Assembly: GCA_013399855.1 (NCBI GenBank) | Contig: VXAY01007414.1 | Span: 186,625 to 250,624 of the forward strand | Direction: 5' to 3' | From: Oxyruncus cristatus | Lineage: Eukaryota > Chordata > Aves > Passeriformes > Cotingidae | Length of the DNA: 64,000 bases | Part shown: positions 49,101-62,124 of the stretch, piece after piece | Layout of the letters: every line of letters begins with the position of its first letter | Numbering within the stretch: position 1 is the stretch's first letter | The notes under the pieces: generated by a model | Seen by the model: the letters and a program-made list of their open reading frames with translations, nothing else | Databases searched by the model: none | What the model was told of the DNA's origin: nothing | Program-made: the position numbers and the translations under genes

Positions 49101-52100
49101 CTGTATCTGCTGCCATACAGCTGTGGATCTGTGATATCTTTTAAAAATAAATTAGGAAGCCTGAAAGGCTCTGCTCATAATCTAAATGTGGAACTGGAGG
49201 TGCAGAATGAGGATGAAACTACTAATTACTCTCTCTGGGCTCATACTTGCAATATAATCAAATCTGTCTACTGGGGCGATCAGCACTTAATCAATTGAAG
49301 TGTGGTATAACCTTGCACTTCATGCTAACGTGAAGCTAGAACTAAAAAAAGCCCTGCCATTGTTATGAGCATATTTCCAAGGCAGAGAATTAGCAGGCTT
49401 TGCTCTCCAAAACGAGCCTTTCAACCTTTAATTACCTATAGTAAGCTGTTTGTTAAGGTCTGTGCAGAGCTAACAGCTGAGCCTGCTGATGCCAGCAAGC
49501 CCTTCCTCTGCTGCCCTGAGAATGGTTTGCTATTGAGACACCGTGTTCCAGCACACTTCTCTGTCAGTAAAATGCTAGGTGCTGTCCTTTTTTTAATGCA
49601 AGTGATGCCTTTTTGAAGTAAAGAGATGAAGCATTTTGCATTTCCCACATTGCCGTATCTTACAGCCTGAAGAAAAGGTTAATCCAAGTTTTAGCTTGTT
49701 TGTTGTTGGGGTTTTTCCCCCTCTTTTAACTGAGACTATTCTGATAGCTGAAAACATATGTATAATATCAGCAGTCACTCAAATTCTGTGTTTGGACAGA
49801 CAGCAAAATTTTGTGGATATGTATTTAGACCTTCTCTGCCTGTTACATCAGTAGCTGGCAGCTTGGGAGGCTGGTTTTCCTCAAAATTCACTTGTCCTCT
49901 AATTGTGGGGAAGGGAAATAACATCTGTCTGTGTTTTTTATGACTTCTACTTCCAAATTCAACAGGGAAATATAAGGACATGAAAAAGAGAGCATGATCT
50001 CAGCTTTCTGAATCTGTAACACTTTGGTTGGGAAATTGAGTGAAGATTCCATGTCAGTTCTTTTTTATTCAGATGTCCTTATGCTGCCCTTACAACTGGT
50101 TTTCCTACTCCATAACCATTTTTATGTTCCTTTCCAATCAGCATTTTAGGCAGTCGAAATATTGGCAGAACACACTTTGCTTTTGTCTGCCATTTCATTT
50201 TTAAAACCATGTAACTCCCAAGCTTTGATTTGGAAATGCTGAAACAAAGAAAAATCTCTTTCATAACAATGATCTGTTTTGAAATTTCCAAAACAAAGTT
50301 TAAGGATCATGCTCTCCCTAAAGATTCTGATAACACGGCTGTTTGTTTTGTTCGAAGACTGAAAGAGCGATCAGACTGAGGCTCCAGAAGTTTGCTCATG
50401 TATGGAAGGCCTCCTGTCCTGGTGCTCACAAATCCCCATCTCTCAAGACAAGTGTGGTGTCAACAACTTGCTTCCCTGTTCAGGGTGCTTGATTTTTCTC
50501 CATTTTGTCTCTGGAGACCATCCACCTCGGACATGGCTGTTGCCTCAACAAACTCTGGAGAATAACTTGCATGTTATCCACATTTCATCACTCTTAGGGA
50601 TTCTTTGATACTTATTTGTGTTGACTGTGTAATATTACATCTTTGGTTATACACCTTGGGTTCTGGAGTGAGGAGTTAATCTGGCAGTGTCGTGGTGGAG
50701 AAATGAGGGCTCTGGCAGAAGCAGCAGCTCGGCGGAAGCCGGCTGTGCCGTGTGGAAGGCAAAGCACACTGGGGGAGTTCTCATCTGCTGCCCAGGGTGG
50801 GTTGTCGCTTACAGCTGTGCAAAGCCAGGACACAAGCCCCAGTTCCCCTGCTGTACCTTATTCTTCTCTGCATGACTGTGCATTTCTGCATAAAATGCAG
50901 GAGGAGCATTTGGCCTAATCACTGTCTCTGCTGAAAACAAAATCTGTCAATTGGTAAAGACAAAACACTGTACTGAAAAACCTTCACATTTTTCTGCTTT
51001 TGTTTATTGTGAAGTCTGTCTCATAAAGAAAGGAAGGCCAACTTTATGCCACTGCAGAAACGAGTGAGCTACATGTTTCTGCTTTCTGAGTTCAACACAG
51101 CCTGTGCTCTCACAAAAATATTCTACCAGTAAGCAAAATGTGAACACAGAAACATAATAACTTTTCTCACTCTTATTTTGTCCTATCACCTTCAGTCAAA
51201 CTCCAGGCAAGTGAAACAATATTTGTAATTTAAAAAAACCCATACAAACAATTTCCTGTGTGCTTCCTTCCGTGTAACAGGAGGACATAAGAGGAGGTCA
51301 GCTGCCTCCTTGTGTGTTTGTCAGCAAAATAAGAACATCAGAATTATAAAAATGTCCAAACTCAATCAAGTGTTCATTAGCATTCTCGGGAGTCACTTCT
51401 ATTAAATAAAACTCTTATTTTGCCTGCCTCACTAGAGAAATGCATACTAAAATTGGAATGTAAATGTGGCTGTATTTTATAATGATTTAATGTGACAATC
51501 TTTCTATTTGCAAGTGGCCCAACAAAGGGTCACAGTTTAACATCAATTCATAGAGTAAAATGCAAGTTCAAAAACATGTCAGAACAATTTGCAGGATGTT
51601 TTTCAATTATTTGGCAAAGGACACATGGAAATTTCTTAAATTATTTCATTTTTCTTTGAAGTTTTATGTGCTGTTGGTTTTGCACCACTAGTTATTTGAA
51701 TTCTTAAATTCCTATTTGGGAAGTTTGCTAAAATGGTAGCAAGAAGCTCTTGCAGTTTCCCCTCATTTCCAAGCACTCCAGTGTCTTTTCCTACTGATGG
51801 GATAAATAGGTTGAGCATTTTCAGCTTCATCTCAGGCAAAAGTAACCAAAATCAAGCCCTTAAGGCTCTGATTTTCAGAGTGCTTAACACTGATAGCTGT
51901 AGCTGAAGGTAATTAGAGCTGCTGGGGCACTCTAACCCTGAAAACTTGTAAAAATGATGCCTTTGTGATGAGGATCCTTGGATTGTCAAACCTGCCTAGA
52001 GAAGTGAGGTAGGATGACTCAGCACACACTGCTTAAAGCAGGTCTGTGTTATAAATTCTGCCTGGAATCCAGCTAATCATAATTTAATGGGCAGTTCTCC

Positions 52101-53054
52101 TCCCCTGTGTTCCTTCTCCCTTTGGTTAAGAAAGCACTCCAGATATCCAGTAAATAGGAACAGAGGTTCTACCCTCCCTGAGGAGTTTCTCAGCAGGGAG
52201 GCTGGGTGGTGGGAAGATGCTCTCTGCCCCAGGAGAGTGGCAGCCTGATTGCTGGTTCCCCCCTTGCTGGGGATGTGTGTGCACACATGAGCATGTGCCA
52301 GGCTCCTGTGTGCACAGGGGTCCTGATCGTGTGGCACTGGACACCTCCCAGCCAGTCCCCACTCCTCCACGGGCATGGAGCAGAGCCCGCTCTATCACAC
52401 ACCACGCAGGAGGAAACAGAAGCAAAGCAAAATAAGGCACACACATTTTGTAACTCTGAATTTCTTTGGAGGGAAAGACATTGGAAAATTATATTCCTGA
52501 CATATCTTCTTTTATTTTCTAATTTTTTTGTTTGTTTGTTGGGTTGGTTTGTTTCCAAATCCCTCTAGATTACCGTGTCTTTATCAACCCCCAGAACAAC
52601 ATGTATCAAGTTTTTTGCCAATATCCAGTGTAGCCTGGTCTATGTAACAGAAAGATCTTGAAACTCTTTCTTTTCAAAGAGCTCAGAACTTTCTTCTGTA
52701 GCTAAACATGACAGAGAATGGTGACCAAGTGTGTCTCTTGGTCATGCCTGTTACTATGAGAATGCTACAAAATCCCTGACCTGATCTCAGTCTCTCTGTA
52801 CCTCTGATGCCACTGATGTGCCCATTCACAAACATCTTGGCTCTTCCTCCCACCTGGGGCTCCAGAAAAGAACCAGGACTCTCTGGCATCAATGCCACTG
52901 AGTAGTGCCAACCAGTATTACTAAATTCAGTAGAAACAGCACAGTTCAACCTGTGAGCTCTGTAACTGGCACTCTGTGGTTACTACAAAGTGACAACCCA
53001 AAACTTAAGCTAACTGCTTGATATTTGATGTAGTTAAAACTGAAGAGTATTGTA

Positions 53055-53195
53055 AAACTGTAGAATTGTTAAGGTTGGAAAAGATCTTTAAGAACATCAA
53101 GTAAGGCCAACCATTAACCTAGCACCACCACCATGTCCACCACTAAACTACGTCCTCAATGTCTGTCAGTGTGTCCTACACCTAATAGGTTCACT
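53055..53195 (-). mobile_element. CR1 LINE 3' end, minus strand
   Basis: On the + strand this begins TAGAATTGTTAAGGTTGGAA. It continues through AAGATCTTTAAGAACATC, CCAACCATTAACCTAGCA and CCACCACTAAAC. This is the reverse complement of the familiar avian CR1 3' end. Only about 140 bp remains. It lies 3' of the older minus-strand LINE that begins near 53330, but it belongs to a different and younger subfamily type, so I treat it as a separate insertion. Confidence 0.8.
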
Positions 53196-54163
53196 GTATT
53201 AGACTAAAAAATAAAAGTATTCTAGTAACTGTGAATCTTAAAAGCTGGAGTGTATTGATTGAGCACATGAGAAAGTCTAATCCTGTGCAGCCAAAATACT
53301 AATTTAATCCATTATCTTCTCTCTGATAGCAACCATCTGTTGATGCACCGGGAGGAGTACAAAGCCAGGGAAGTCGTAAACCCTTCCCCAGCATAATGTC
53401 TCAGCTTCTGATGACCCGTAGCTTCTGGGCTACACATTTTGTCTTTATATTTAATAGACCGTGATTGATTTTTTTCCTGTTTCGACTCGTCACTCTCTGA
53501 AGCCTGGGAAACTTTGGTGAAAGCCTATGGAAAGACTTTTCTCAGCTGACTGTGTGTTTTATTTCTTCTCTTTGTTTCCAATTTACCATCTTTGTCTTTC
53601 TTTGATACTTTTGGTTCTTGAATTGGAAAAGACAATGAACACAAGGTCCTTACTCATGATCCCTATACACTTGTGATTTCATAGACCTTTCTTACAGCCT
53701 TGTTCAGTCACCTCTCTTCAGACTGAAAAAACCTATTCTCTTTAATCAGTTTAGATGCGGAAACCATTGATACCTTTGTCACGCTGATACTCCAGCTCTG
53801 AACCCCTTTCAGACCTGCTGTACATTCTGGAGATGGGTGAACCAGAACTGCCCGCAGTGTTCAAAGTGTAGTTGCCCCACATCTTTGCAGCGTGAGATGA
53901 TGTTCTCTCTCTCCCTTCTCTTTTCCTTTCCCAATAATTCCTCACATTCAATTTGTGCCTTTTTTTTTATTACTCCTGAGCATTGAGCTGACACTTTTGT
54001 AGACTGTCTATTACATCTCCAAGGTCTTTTTCCTGAATGCTAATTTAAAGACTGTCACTGTGTATGTAAAGTTAGGATTGTTTTTCTTGTGCATACTACT
54101 TTACATTTATCTACTTTGAATTTCATCTGCCACTTAATCACCAAGTCAGTTTGTTTCTGCAGT

Positions 54164-54190
54164 TCTCTCTCTCTCTTTTTTTTTTTTTTT
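54164..54190. repeat. (TC)n followed by a T run
   Basis: Alternating TC units pass into 15 T residues inside the minus-strand LINE. It is a local expansion with likely length polymorphism. Confidence 0.9.
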
Positions 54191-54584
54191 CTCCATGGTT
54201 GCACTGGATGAATTCTTATCAACAGAAAACATAGCCATCTTACTATTCACCTCCTTTTCCAGGCAATTCAGAAGTATGTTGAACAGGGCAGACCTATCAG
54301 ATACCCCAGTCAGACTCTTCTGGTACCTTCTCTGCACTGAGAAAATTGGTTGTGTATCCTACTCCTCATTTCCTAAACCTTAACTCTTTACCTATCCCTG
54401 AAAAGAGTTCCTTTCCTATACTATGGTAGGAAGACTTTTTGGTGAAGAACATTGTCAAATTCTTTTCAGGAATCCCAGGAGATTAAATCCCGATTATTAT
54501 GTGCAGGATATGGTGGGAATTGCTTGTTGACTGTCTCTTTTTTCACTTGCAGTAGGGGTCATTGGGGGCATATTTAGAAAAAAA

Positions 54585-54915
54585 AAAAAGCAGAATGATT
54601 CTTCATGCAATGTGTAGTTAAGTTTCAAAGTTCATTGCCACACATAACATGGATAGTATTTGTGGATTCAAGGGATAGACTGAGCTAGTTCACAGATGAC
54701 AAATCCATTGAAGGTTCCTACATGTATGGACGTAAAGGCTACCTAAGGAGCTCATGACAGTGAAAATGATAGGAAGCCCTAAGAATACTCATCAGGAGCA
54801 TCATGTACATCTGCCTTGGTTGTCATTTCTTTCTCAGGCATTGACTTTCGGAGACAGGATTCTTAGCAAACCTAGCACAGCCATTCTTTTGCTTTTTTGT
54901 GCCTATGTTCTTAAC
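54585..54915 (+). mobile_element. Old CR1 3' end nested in the opposite-strand LINE
   Basis: On the + strand, AAGTTCATTGCCACACATAA followed by GATTCAAGGGATAGACTGAG resembles the end of an old CR1 ORF2. Later, GGAGACAGGATTCTTAGC, AGCCATTCTT and TATGTTCTTA at 54912 resemble the 3' UTR and octamer-type terminus of old CR1 elements. It lies exactly where the minus-strand LINE has about 350 bases too many, so it most likely inserted into that element. Confidence 0.6.
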
Positions 54916-57737
54916 TGGGTCTTTTCTTGGATGCCTTCAGAGAACTGTGGCTGGTTTGCAAGACATGACTCCCCTTTTTGAAAGCTGTTTCCTCAGGGTA
55001 CTGCACTTTTCCCAGTATCCACTGATTTAGTTCCTACCCTTTTTCCTGATACAGTTGTCAAATTAGTAGGTGCTACAGCTCCTAGAGTGTAGTTCTCCAG
55101 ATATACCTTGTAACTTAAAAATTTGTCATCACTTCTGCCATCCTCCATTCCTGCAGTGCACTGACAGCTCTAATGCCTTGCAGCTTTCTTTAGTAGGTCA
55201 GCCTTTAAATCATCCGGACCTGACAATTTGTTACCTTAATTTTGACAATTTCTTGTATAGATTCTTCTAATGAACTCACTCTGAAATAGTTCCTTTGACA
55301 TACACCCTCTGATGTATGAAGAAGGGTTCCAGCCCAGATATTTCCCCAAACTCCTTCAAGGCTGTAAAAAAATCATTTAATTTTCCTCCTCTGCTCTGTC
55401 TTCTCTGAAAGTTCCTTTTGTACTTTGATCAATTAATGGGCCTACAAACTATATAGCTTCCTGCTCCCAATGTGTTTGAAGAAATGATTAATTATGAGGT
55501 TTTTACGCCCTCTGAAAACTGTTCTTCAAACTCCCTTTTACTGGCCCAAAACCAGGAATAAGGGAACTTTGCTGAAAGATTTCATTTTGATCTTTTTTTG
55601 TATTTGTACTTCAGTAAAGAAAGAAAAATTCTTATTGATTTTCATGATCATGCACATATATGGATTTGCAATGGAATATACCTTTACACCAAATTTGTTA
55701 TTTTTTTGGCACAATGTACATATCAATTATGTACAGCAGATTATAACATAATCTGCTTTTTTTCTGTAAAAAAATTTTTGCATTTTCTTTGACACATTAT
55801 TGTACACTAAATAACTAGATACCTTTTTCTCTATGATTGTGCCAAGCTCCTTCTGCAAAATGCACAAAAGTAGTATTTTAGTGTTCTCTTTCTTTGGCAG
55901 ATAAAACCATTTGGATGCCTTTCCACTCACCTGCCTATGCCTGGCTGACTTGTCGCTCACTTCATGCTTATGCCAGTTTGTTGCTCCACTGTTCTTCCAC
56001 AGACCCCTTTTCACCCCTATATTGGCTTCTGCCTGATATTTGCTGTTTAACCTTACGTACGTCTGGTTTGGTGTTTGCCCAGTCCCTGATCAGTATGGCT
56101 ATTTCTGGTCATTAGTATCTCCTTTGTTTGTTTATGCATTTCTATGTTGGTAACTTTGCTTTTCTGCTCAACATTTGGTATAGAGGATGTTGTGAATTAA
56201 AATAATTTTCTAGTTTTTCTTCTGTTTCTAGGAGTGCGTTCTGGTTGGGCACGCTTCTCTTCTGCCTGCTGATGGCAATAATCCTCTGTTATTGTCTAGC
56301 TTCATCTTTGTACACCTTGACAGAAAGTTTCTATGTTGTTTCCTAACTTACCTAAAATGTTCATATTCCCCGAAATTTTCCATGTTCATACCTTTATTTC
56401 TGCTACTTTCTGGTTGTTCACAATGCAAGAAAAAATTCCAGAATTTCCTACTTGCTTTTGGGTATTCATAGTCACTCAAATTTTGCCAAAGTTGGTTTCG
56501 TTGAAACATATTATCTTCCTCGTTACTCTTGGCTTTGGAGGCTTATCTGTATGTTCACAGAAACTGGGAGGTGGGTTAAGTCAGTAGCAAAATGTGTCTC
56601 TTAATGTTTTAAAGAAGGACCTGCACAATTTGGTCCAAAGAACTTCACAGTGTCCCTTGCCCAGGTCTGTCCCACGGGCCTATCCACAGCAGCCCAAAAA
56701 GCTGTGGCAATAACACACAAACTTGTTACTTTTCACTCCTATTATGCTCCTTTTTTTTACTCCTGATTTTTCCTGACTTACAGCATCTACCTCCTCACTA
56801 GAAGATTATTACTCATATCTAACTCTAACTATCTTCTGAGGTCACTATATTCCATGAAGCGTTTCTTAAATTGGTATTGTTAGAGATGTTGTGCACTTCT
56901 AGGCTGCTAAATGACATAAATTTTAGTTCAGTATAAGAATTTCCTTCTCTGAAACCTGCTTGTTCTTAGCTACTTTCCTGTATCTGATTTCATTTGCCAT
57001 AATATCACTGATTAACATTTTCTGACACTGCCACTAATAATACTCTATTTCTCGTCTTTGAGACTGCCATTCTTTTGGCAGTTTGACAGTAAAATAATCT
57101 TTGACATTAGCAGAAATAAGATATCTAGCCTGCTGGGCACTTCTAAAATTTTTGCTCTGGTACTTCAGTTTTAGTTGCCTAAATGTATCTAAGAATTTGG
57201 TCCCACTTTTTTAAAAAAAGCAAATAATAAAGTACAATTTAAATACTTACTCTCATTTGCCATTAAACAATTGTGTATTTGCAATTGAAAACCAAACCAA
57301 ACCAAGCACGGATCTGAGTGTCAGAATGAGATTTCTAACTTTTTCATAGCCACTGGCCATTGGTCTTCTCCTGAACTATAAGGTTCTTGAGTCAAGATGT
57401 TTCTGAAAATAAATTTGGAGAAGTTTAGAAGTGTGCTTTCAAATGTGTGACAACAGAATACACTGAGGAAGGATTAAACATACTGCCTTTACTCTTTCCC
57501 TTCTACTGCCCTCAGATGTGCTAAGCAGAGCTTGGGAGACCCGTGCTTCTGTGAAATGACAGGGAGGAGATACTGCTTGTACAACATTTCAAACGTGGTT
57601 CTCTGTGGTCTGAGAATCTCTGCTGCTTGCCTCTTAAGGGCGAGCATGTTTGCTCCCTTGCCTTTGTAACTCTGGCTGTGGAGGGGTGCTTTTGCTTTGC
57701 TCAGTTGATAAGCCTAGAAATGCCTATGCCTAGAAGT

Positions 57738-57773
57738 AAAAAAAAAACAAAACAAAACCCACAACAAACAAAA
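57738..57773. repeat. A/C-only low-complexity tract
   Basis: An A10 run followed by CAAAA and CAACAAA units. Confidence 0.9.
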
Positions 57774-59356
57774 TCTGTTTGAAGGAGCTAGCTTTAGTAC
57801 TTACTCACTGAGTGGTTATTCAAAAACAACCCAAACTGGTATAAAACACAATCACCCACTCTGCAAGGCAGACAGGGTTTCAAGGTCGGCTGCTTGTCTG
57901 AAGTATGAGACGCACCACTGATCTCTGTCTCTCAAAGAGATGCAACCCACTTTCATCCTGGCTTGCTGTCCAGCCCCTCTCTTAGTGCCCCTTTCTCCTT
58001 TGAAATATTTGGCTGGCTCTTGGAGCGCCAACTGTCAGAGTGACTCGGGCTCGGCTGGGAGGCATCTCCTCCTGCTGAGCCCTGTTCATCATAATGTTTT
58101 TTGACAGGGGGAAGCTGGTTGTAGCTCCCTCCAGACTTACCCACACCACTCTGTGATCTGCACAGAGCATTCCGTGCAGTCATTTTCAGATGATAAAAGT
58201 TAGCTAATTCCTGCAACATGATCATTTTTGCACTGTGGATGAGCTTTCTTTTATTACTTTGTTCTTCAGCATGTGTGAGGTGGCTCCAGAAGGACCAGGG
58301 TCCCATTAACCAGGGATCCGTACAATCTTTAATGAGATGCAGTTCCTTGCAACACAGTTTGCATTCTATAAATGTCTTATGACATATGATGAGAACCAAT
58401 CTACAGAATATAAGCAAAGGGACTTAACTGAACGTCATATCTGCAAAAGCCAAAGGGCAAAATTGTGGCCTTGTGGAGGTCAGTGGCCAAGCTCCTGTTG
58501 GCTTGAGGAGTGCCAGGCTTTCAACAAGAGTCTTTGCAGTACAAGCATTTTTATTCTGCTCACGTTGACCTATTTCAGGTTGAAATTCCCTCTGGCAGTA
58601 CTCACTAAGCCATAGGGCTTGCTGGTAAACCTTAACATGTTTAGCCAATGCAAGCTGACAAGGGCATGACATCATTAGCCAAGTTTCACATCCCACTGAC
58701 CTTGCCATCATGACTTAATCCGTTGGGGTCTGTCATCGCTAATGGTTTGGTTTGACAGTGCTTTACTGCACTTGTGTATTCATCTAACACAGTCTGTTCA
58801 GAAAACGTGGATATGCAGAAGCTGTTTTATGTTTCCTATGACATGGGAATTACAACAAAATTTAACAATACTTTATGTAGTTTGTTGGAGCAGCATATCT
58901 ACAGTTCTGTCTTATTTTCTGATGTCCGAGTTATGGGGTTTTAAAATACGATACTATGTGCATTGTGCCACACTGAAATTACCACATTTGGAGAAAACTT
59001 GATATTTGTACCAAAAGGACGAGAGGGTGATTTATTATATTTTCACATCTATCATGTTTGTCTTCCAAAATTTCACACCATTTTACAGGCATCATTATGC
59101 TGATATTTATTTGAGAGACAGAAAAACAAAGTTGCACACTGACAGGTCTGACCAGAAACCATTGGGTTAACTTCACTGGATAAGTCTCTCTGTGCCAGCA
59201 GAAGGAAGAGTGAGTGCCACACCTCCAGTAGAGAGCTGAAGTATTACAGGACTGTTCTGCAAACCAAGCACCCAAGTAGCTCACCTTCTACTAGGAAAAA
59301 CAGAAGTAAGTACCATAAATTCCAGAGCATCATGTGTACTCTTCTTTACATCCCAT

Positions 59357-59441
59357 AAAAAAACAACCAACCAACCAAAAAAACCAAAACAAAACAAAAC
59401 AAAAAAACAACCCACCAAAAAAACCCCCAACCAACCAACCA
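59357..59441. repeat. 85-bp A/C-only tract of CCAA and CAAAA units
   Basis: Eighty-five bases contain only A and C. (CCAA)n lies at both ends and (CAAAA)n in the middle, making a compound simple repeat with complete strand asymmetry. Confidence 0.92.
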
Positions 59442-59617
59442 GAAATGAGAAGAACCAACTCCACTAAGATAAATAATTTGGGCAGCTGGGGGAAAAGAGC
59501 GATCATATGGACGTGTACCTCAGGCACTTCTATTTGAAACATCTTTCCACATTCCAAATTATATTTTCTAATCCTCCCCAGCAAGCTGCACCATCAGCAG
59601 GAGAGTGAGCATTTTAC

Positions 59618-59635
59618 AGCAAAAAATTTTTTGCT
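59618..59635. repeat. 18-bp perfect palindrome AGCAAAAAATTTTTTGCT
   Basis: The sequence is identical to its reverse complement over 18 bases, with an A6T6 core. A6T6 tracts are intrinsically bent and exclude nucleosomes. Confidence 0.95.
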
Positions 59636-62124
59636 AAACTCCTTAAATTACTTTCATTAAAAATTTGTCTATGTGGGGGAGTTGCTGCAAAATAAATGTA
59701 GGGGGCGAATTTAAAATGCAACATCCAGTCTGTACTCATTCCCAGCGTGGGTTAAGCTAAACACATGGGGACAATTTCACTATGGATTAAAAACGTCCTC
59801 CTGAAGAGTTAGTATGCCAAAAGTATTCCAGGCTATTTCCCCAGGTAGACAAGCCTAAACATCTGATAAATAGGCCTATTCCTTTTTCTCTTAACCAATT
59901 AAGTACTTATTTTAGAAGGATAAAATGAATTATCACGTAACTATTTCACCGCAATATTTCTTACTTAGTGCATTAATGTCAGAAAAGGCAAACTACTGCC
60001 CACAGATTGGAAAGAAAGGTATTAGTGTTTTGCATGTACAAGCAAAGAGATGTCTCTTGACCTTATTTTAGTTTGGGTAAAGATTATGATGTATTGTTGT
60101 TTTTGCAACACTTCACATTTATTTCACAAAATAAATCACATAATGGACTGTCATAATAGCCCCAGTAGCGTGACAGGAAAAAAGAATTGGTAGAGCTACA
60201 CTTCAGTGCACAGTGAAATAGCTAACAATTTGTTAAATATCCCATGAGTGGATTAAATAGGCATATGATCAGTTATGTGGCTGCCAAGCCACAGCAGGAG
60301 CCAATTAGAATTCACCAAAAATAATTTAGATGAAAACTGATGAATCTATCAAAACCTAATTAAATTTATGGGGAAAAAGCAAACATCTCGTTGACAGATT
60401 ATATAACCAACAAGTTTCTCTGTAAACAGTCTACAAAGGATGACCACTGAAAGTAGAGCTGCATTATTTGATCTTGTTTAAAGAGTGCCGGGTATTTTAA
60501 CATTTAACATTCTTCCTGTATAAGTTTCAAGTAGATTAGTCACATATAAGTGAGTCAGCCAGTTTTACATGAAGTAGCACAAACTCATTCAGCAAATTGT
60601 ATTTGTTGTTAATTTGTTGTTAACTATTTGATGGCCTGTCTTATGTGAAACAGGTAGGAGTTTGTGGAGAGGGAGGGATTTGAATGGAGGAGCAAGATAC
60701 TGCAGACAGAGAGCTCTTTTAAGGATGTTATTTTATATCATGAACTAGAAAAGCTGAGAAATACAATTGTTAGAGCTAGATCTCTTTAATCTTGAGGTAT
60801 ATTCTATGGTATAATTTTGGGGTAGAGGATTGTTTTTTATTGAAATGCTGGGTATTAAGCCAGCAAGTCTATGTGAGAATGAGCACTGAGACACTAGCAA
60901 TAAAACCCAGAAGGTAGGAAGGCAGACACTTCTAAATCAGAGCTTTCAGCTGCAGTAAATAGATAAGCTGTCTTCACAACCAAAAACATGGACTTGCATG
61001 GTTATTCTCACTGAAACCCTGCAAAGAATTAGGCAGAAATAGGGCTGCTGATCATTTTACTCCAGCAATGTCAGGACAGATATTTCTAAAGTGTACTTTA
61101 CAGTGCAGTTGTTTCTCAGATTCCTGCACTGTTCATTCTCCCATGAAACTGTTGTACATCGTGAACTGTAACCTGAGTTGTCTTTTCACAAAAACTCGGT
61201 TTTCCCAGTGCACCAGTGCTTTTGTGCTGTATGTGTTTTGTATGACTAATCAATACAACAAAGACATAGTTGAGTATTACCCAAGACAGGGATTTTTCCC
61301 CCTCCATGCTATTCAGAAATGAAGATTTCAGCTGCCAGTTGAAGAAGGGTGATACATGCTTCTCCTCTGTGCCTGTGCTTCTTTTTGGTGGCCACCTGGG
61401 AAAGTGCTAGGACAATGTCTGATTCATCTCCCTTGAAACTGGAAAGTTAGCAATGACTTTCCTTTTCCCTTTTCTCCAAATGGAAAAAAAGTGAAAGATC
61501 AAATACAGGTAATAACATGCTTCCAACCTGAAGAGTCTGAATATTTACAGACTAGGTATCTACAAAAATCAAAATGCAGAGGAGTATATGTTGTGTCATC
61601 CCTGCTTGAATGTTAACGTTAGCCAGACTCTTGCATTACATAAAGATGTCTGAATAACCTTGTATAAAATACTCTTACAGGCTAAGGAGACATTTTAAAG
61701 TGAATCCGTCTTAATGCATAGATCCATAATAAAAAGATGTGTATTCTTTCTCTGGGAAGAAAAGCAGTCACACATGCCTCATTTTCTGATTTTTCTTCCT
61801 CCTAGAATTAAAGCTATTCTTTGAAATGTGGCAAAAATAGAATTAGACTGTAAGATCTGAAGTCATTTAAGTTCTTGAATTAACTGTAATTAAACTAAAG
61901 ATAACCTAAAATGGGGAAATATGGGGAAACAAAGGGGAAATAGAGAAAACTGAAAATGAGAAAAAGGATGACTTATTCAATCAACTGTTCTGTTCCCTGT
62001 AAGAGATGTCTTCCTGGGAAGAGCTCTGAGCTGTGTGATGGGGTCTCAGCATTAACCAGAGGAGTTTCCCTGAAACCAGCGCTGTACATGAGGGTGAGAA
62101 CATGCACTTCCTGCTGCTGTATAT

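Larger units (their letters stand above)
29120..53054. other. Long intergenic interval, no gene recognised
   Basis: About 24 kb with no exon or RNA gene that I can support. It holds simple repeats (33827-33856, 35499-35512, 46176-46197) and GC-richer patches at 32610-34370, 40450-41740 and 46920-47400. The last is markedly pyrimidine-rich on the + strand. These patches carry chance open frames with no domain that I recognise. A 10-nt sequence at 37265-37274 is flanked by good splice-like signals but has no partner exons. Old repeats too diverged to recognise by eye are likely. Confidence 0.6.
53330..55565 (-). mobile_element. Ancient CR1/L3-like LINE, minus strand, interrupted
   Basis: Read on the minus strand, pieces of CR1 ORF2 occur in order. 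KREFEEQ lies near 55520-55545, LNDFF near 55365-55380 and GPDDLKADLL near 55195-55225. FKKGSHVLQT lies near 54955-54985, and KEFDNVLHQK near 54440-54470 (family KAFDKVPHQ). The catalytic-core relic is ALFNILLNCLEKEVNSKM, about 54225-54290, where FSVD stands in place of the expected FADD. Next come WQMKFKVDKCKV near 54110-54145 and the tail of the ORF to about 53640. A 3' UTR-like stretch ends near 53330. Stops, frameshifts and a lost catalytic aspartate pair show that it is dead. A + strand CR1 fragment (54585-54915) separates two parts that are adjacent in an intact element. The pyrimidine-rich DNA up to about 57200 could be its more decayed 5' part, but I cannot show that. Confidence 0.75.
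55566..62124. other. Intergenic DNA, no gene recognised
   Basis: The part up to about 57200 is T/C-rich on the + strand and may be eroded LINE sequence. Two A/C-only tracts (57738-57773, 59357-59441) and an 18-base palindrome (59618-59635) are listed separately. A 154-codon minus-strand open frame at 57953-58417 contains a polar Ser/Gln-rich stretch but no known domain. Good splice-like signals lie on either strand nearby without forming a coherent exon. The stretch 60240-60440 is rich in homeodomain-type AATTA sites. Confidence 0.6.

Noticed and set aside
57953..58417. 154-codon minus-strand frame with a Ser/Gln-rich polar region
   Set aside because: A donor-like GTAAGT lies within the frame, but no matching acceptor or partner exon is visible. 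KIAA1217, the expected neighbour, should be on the other strand.
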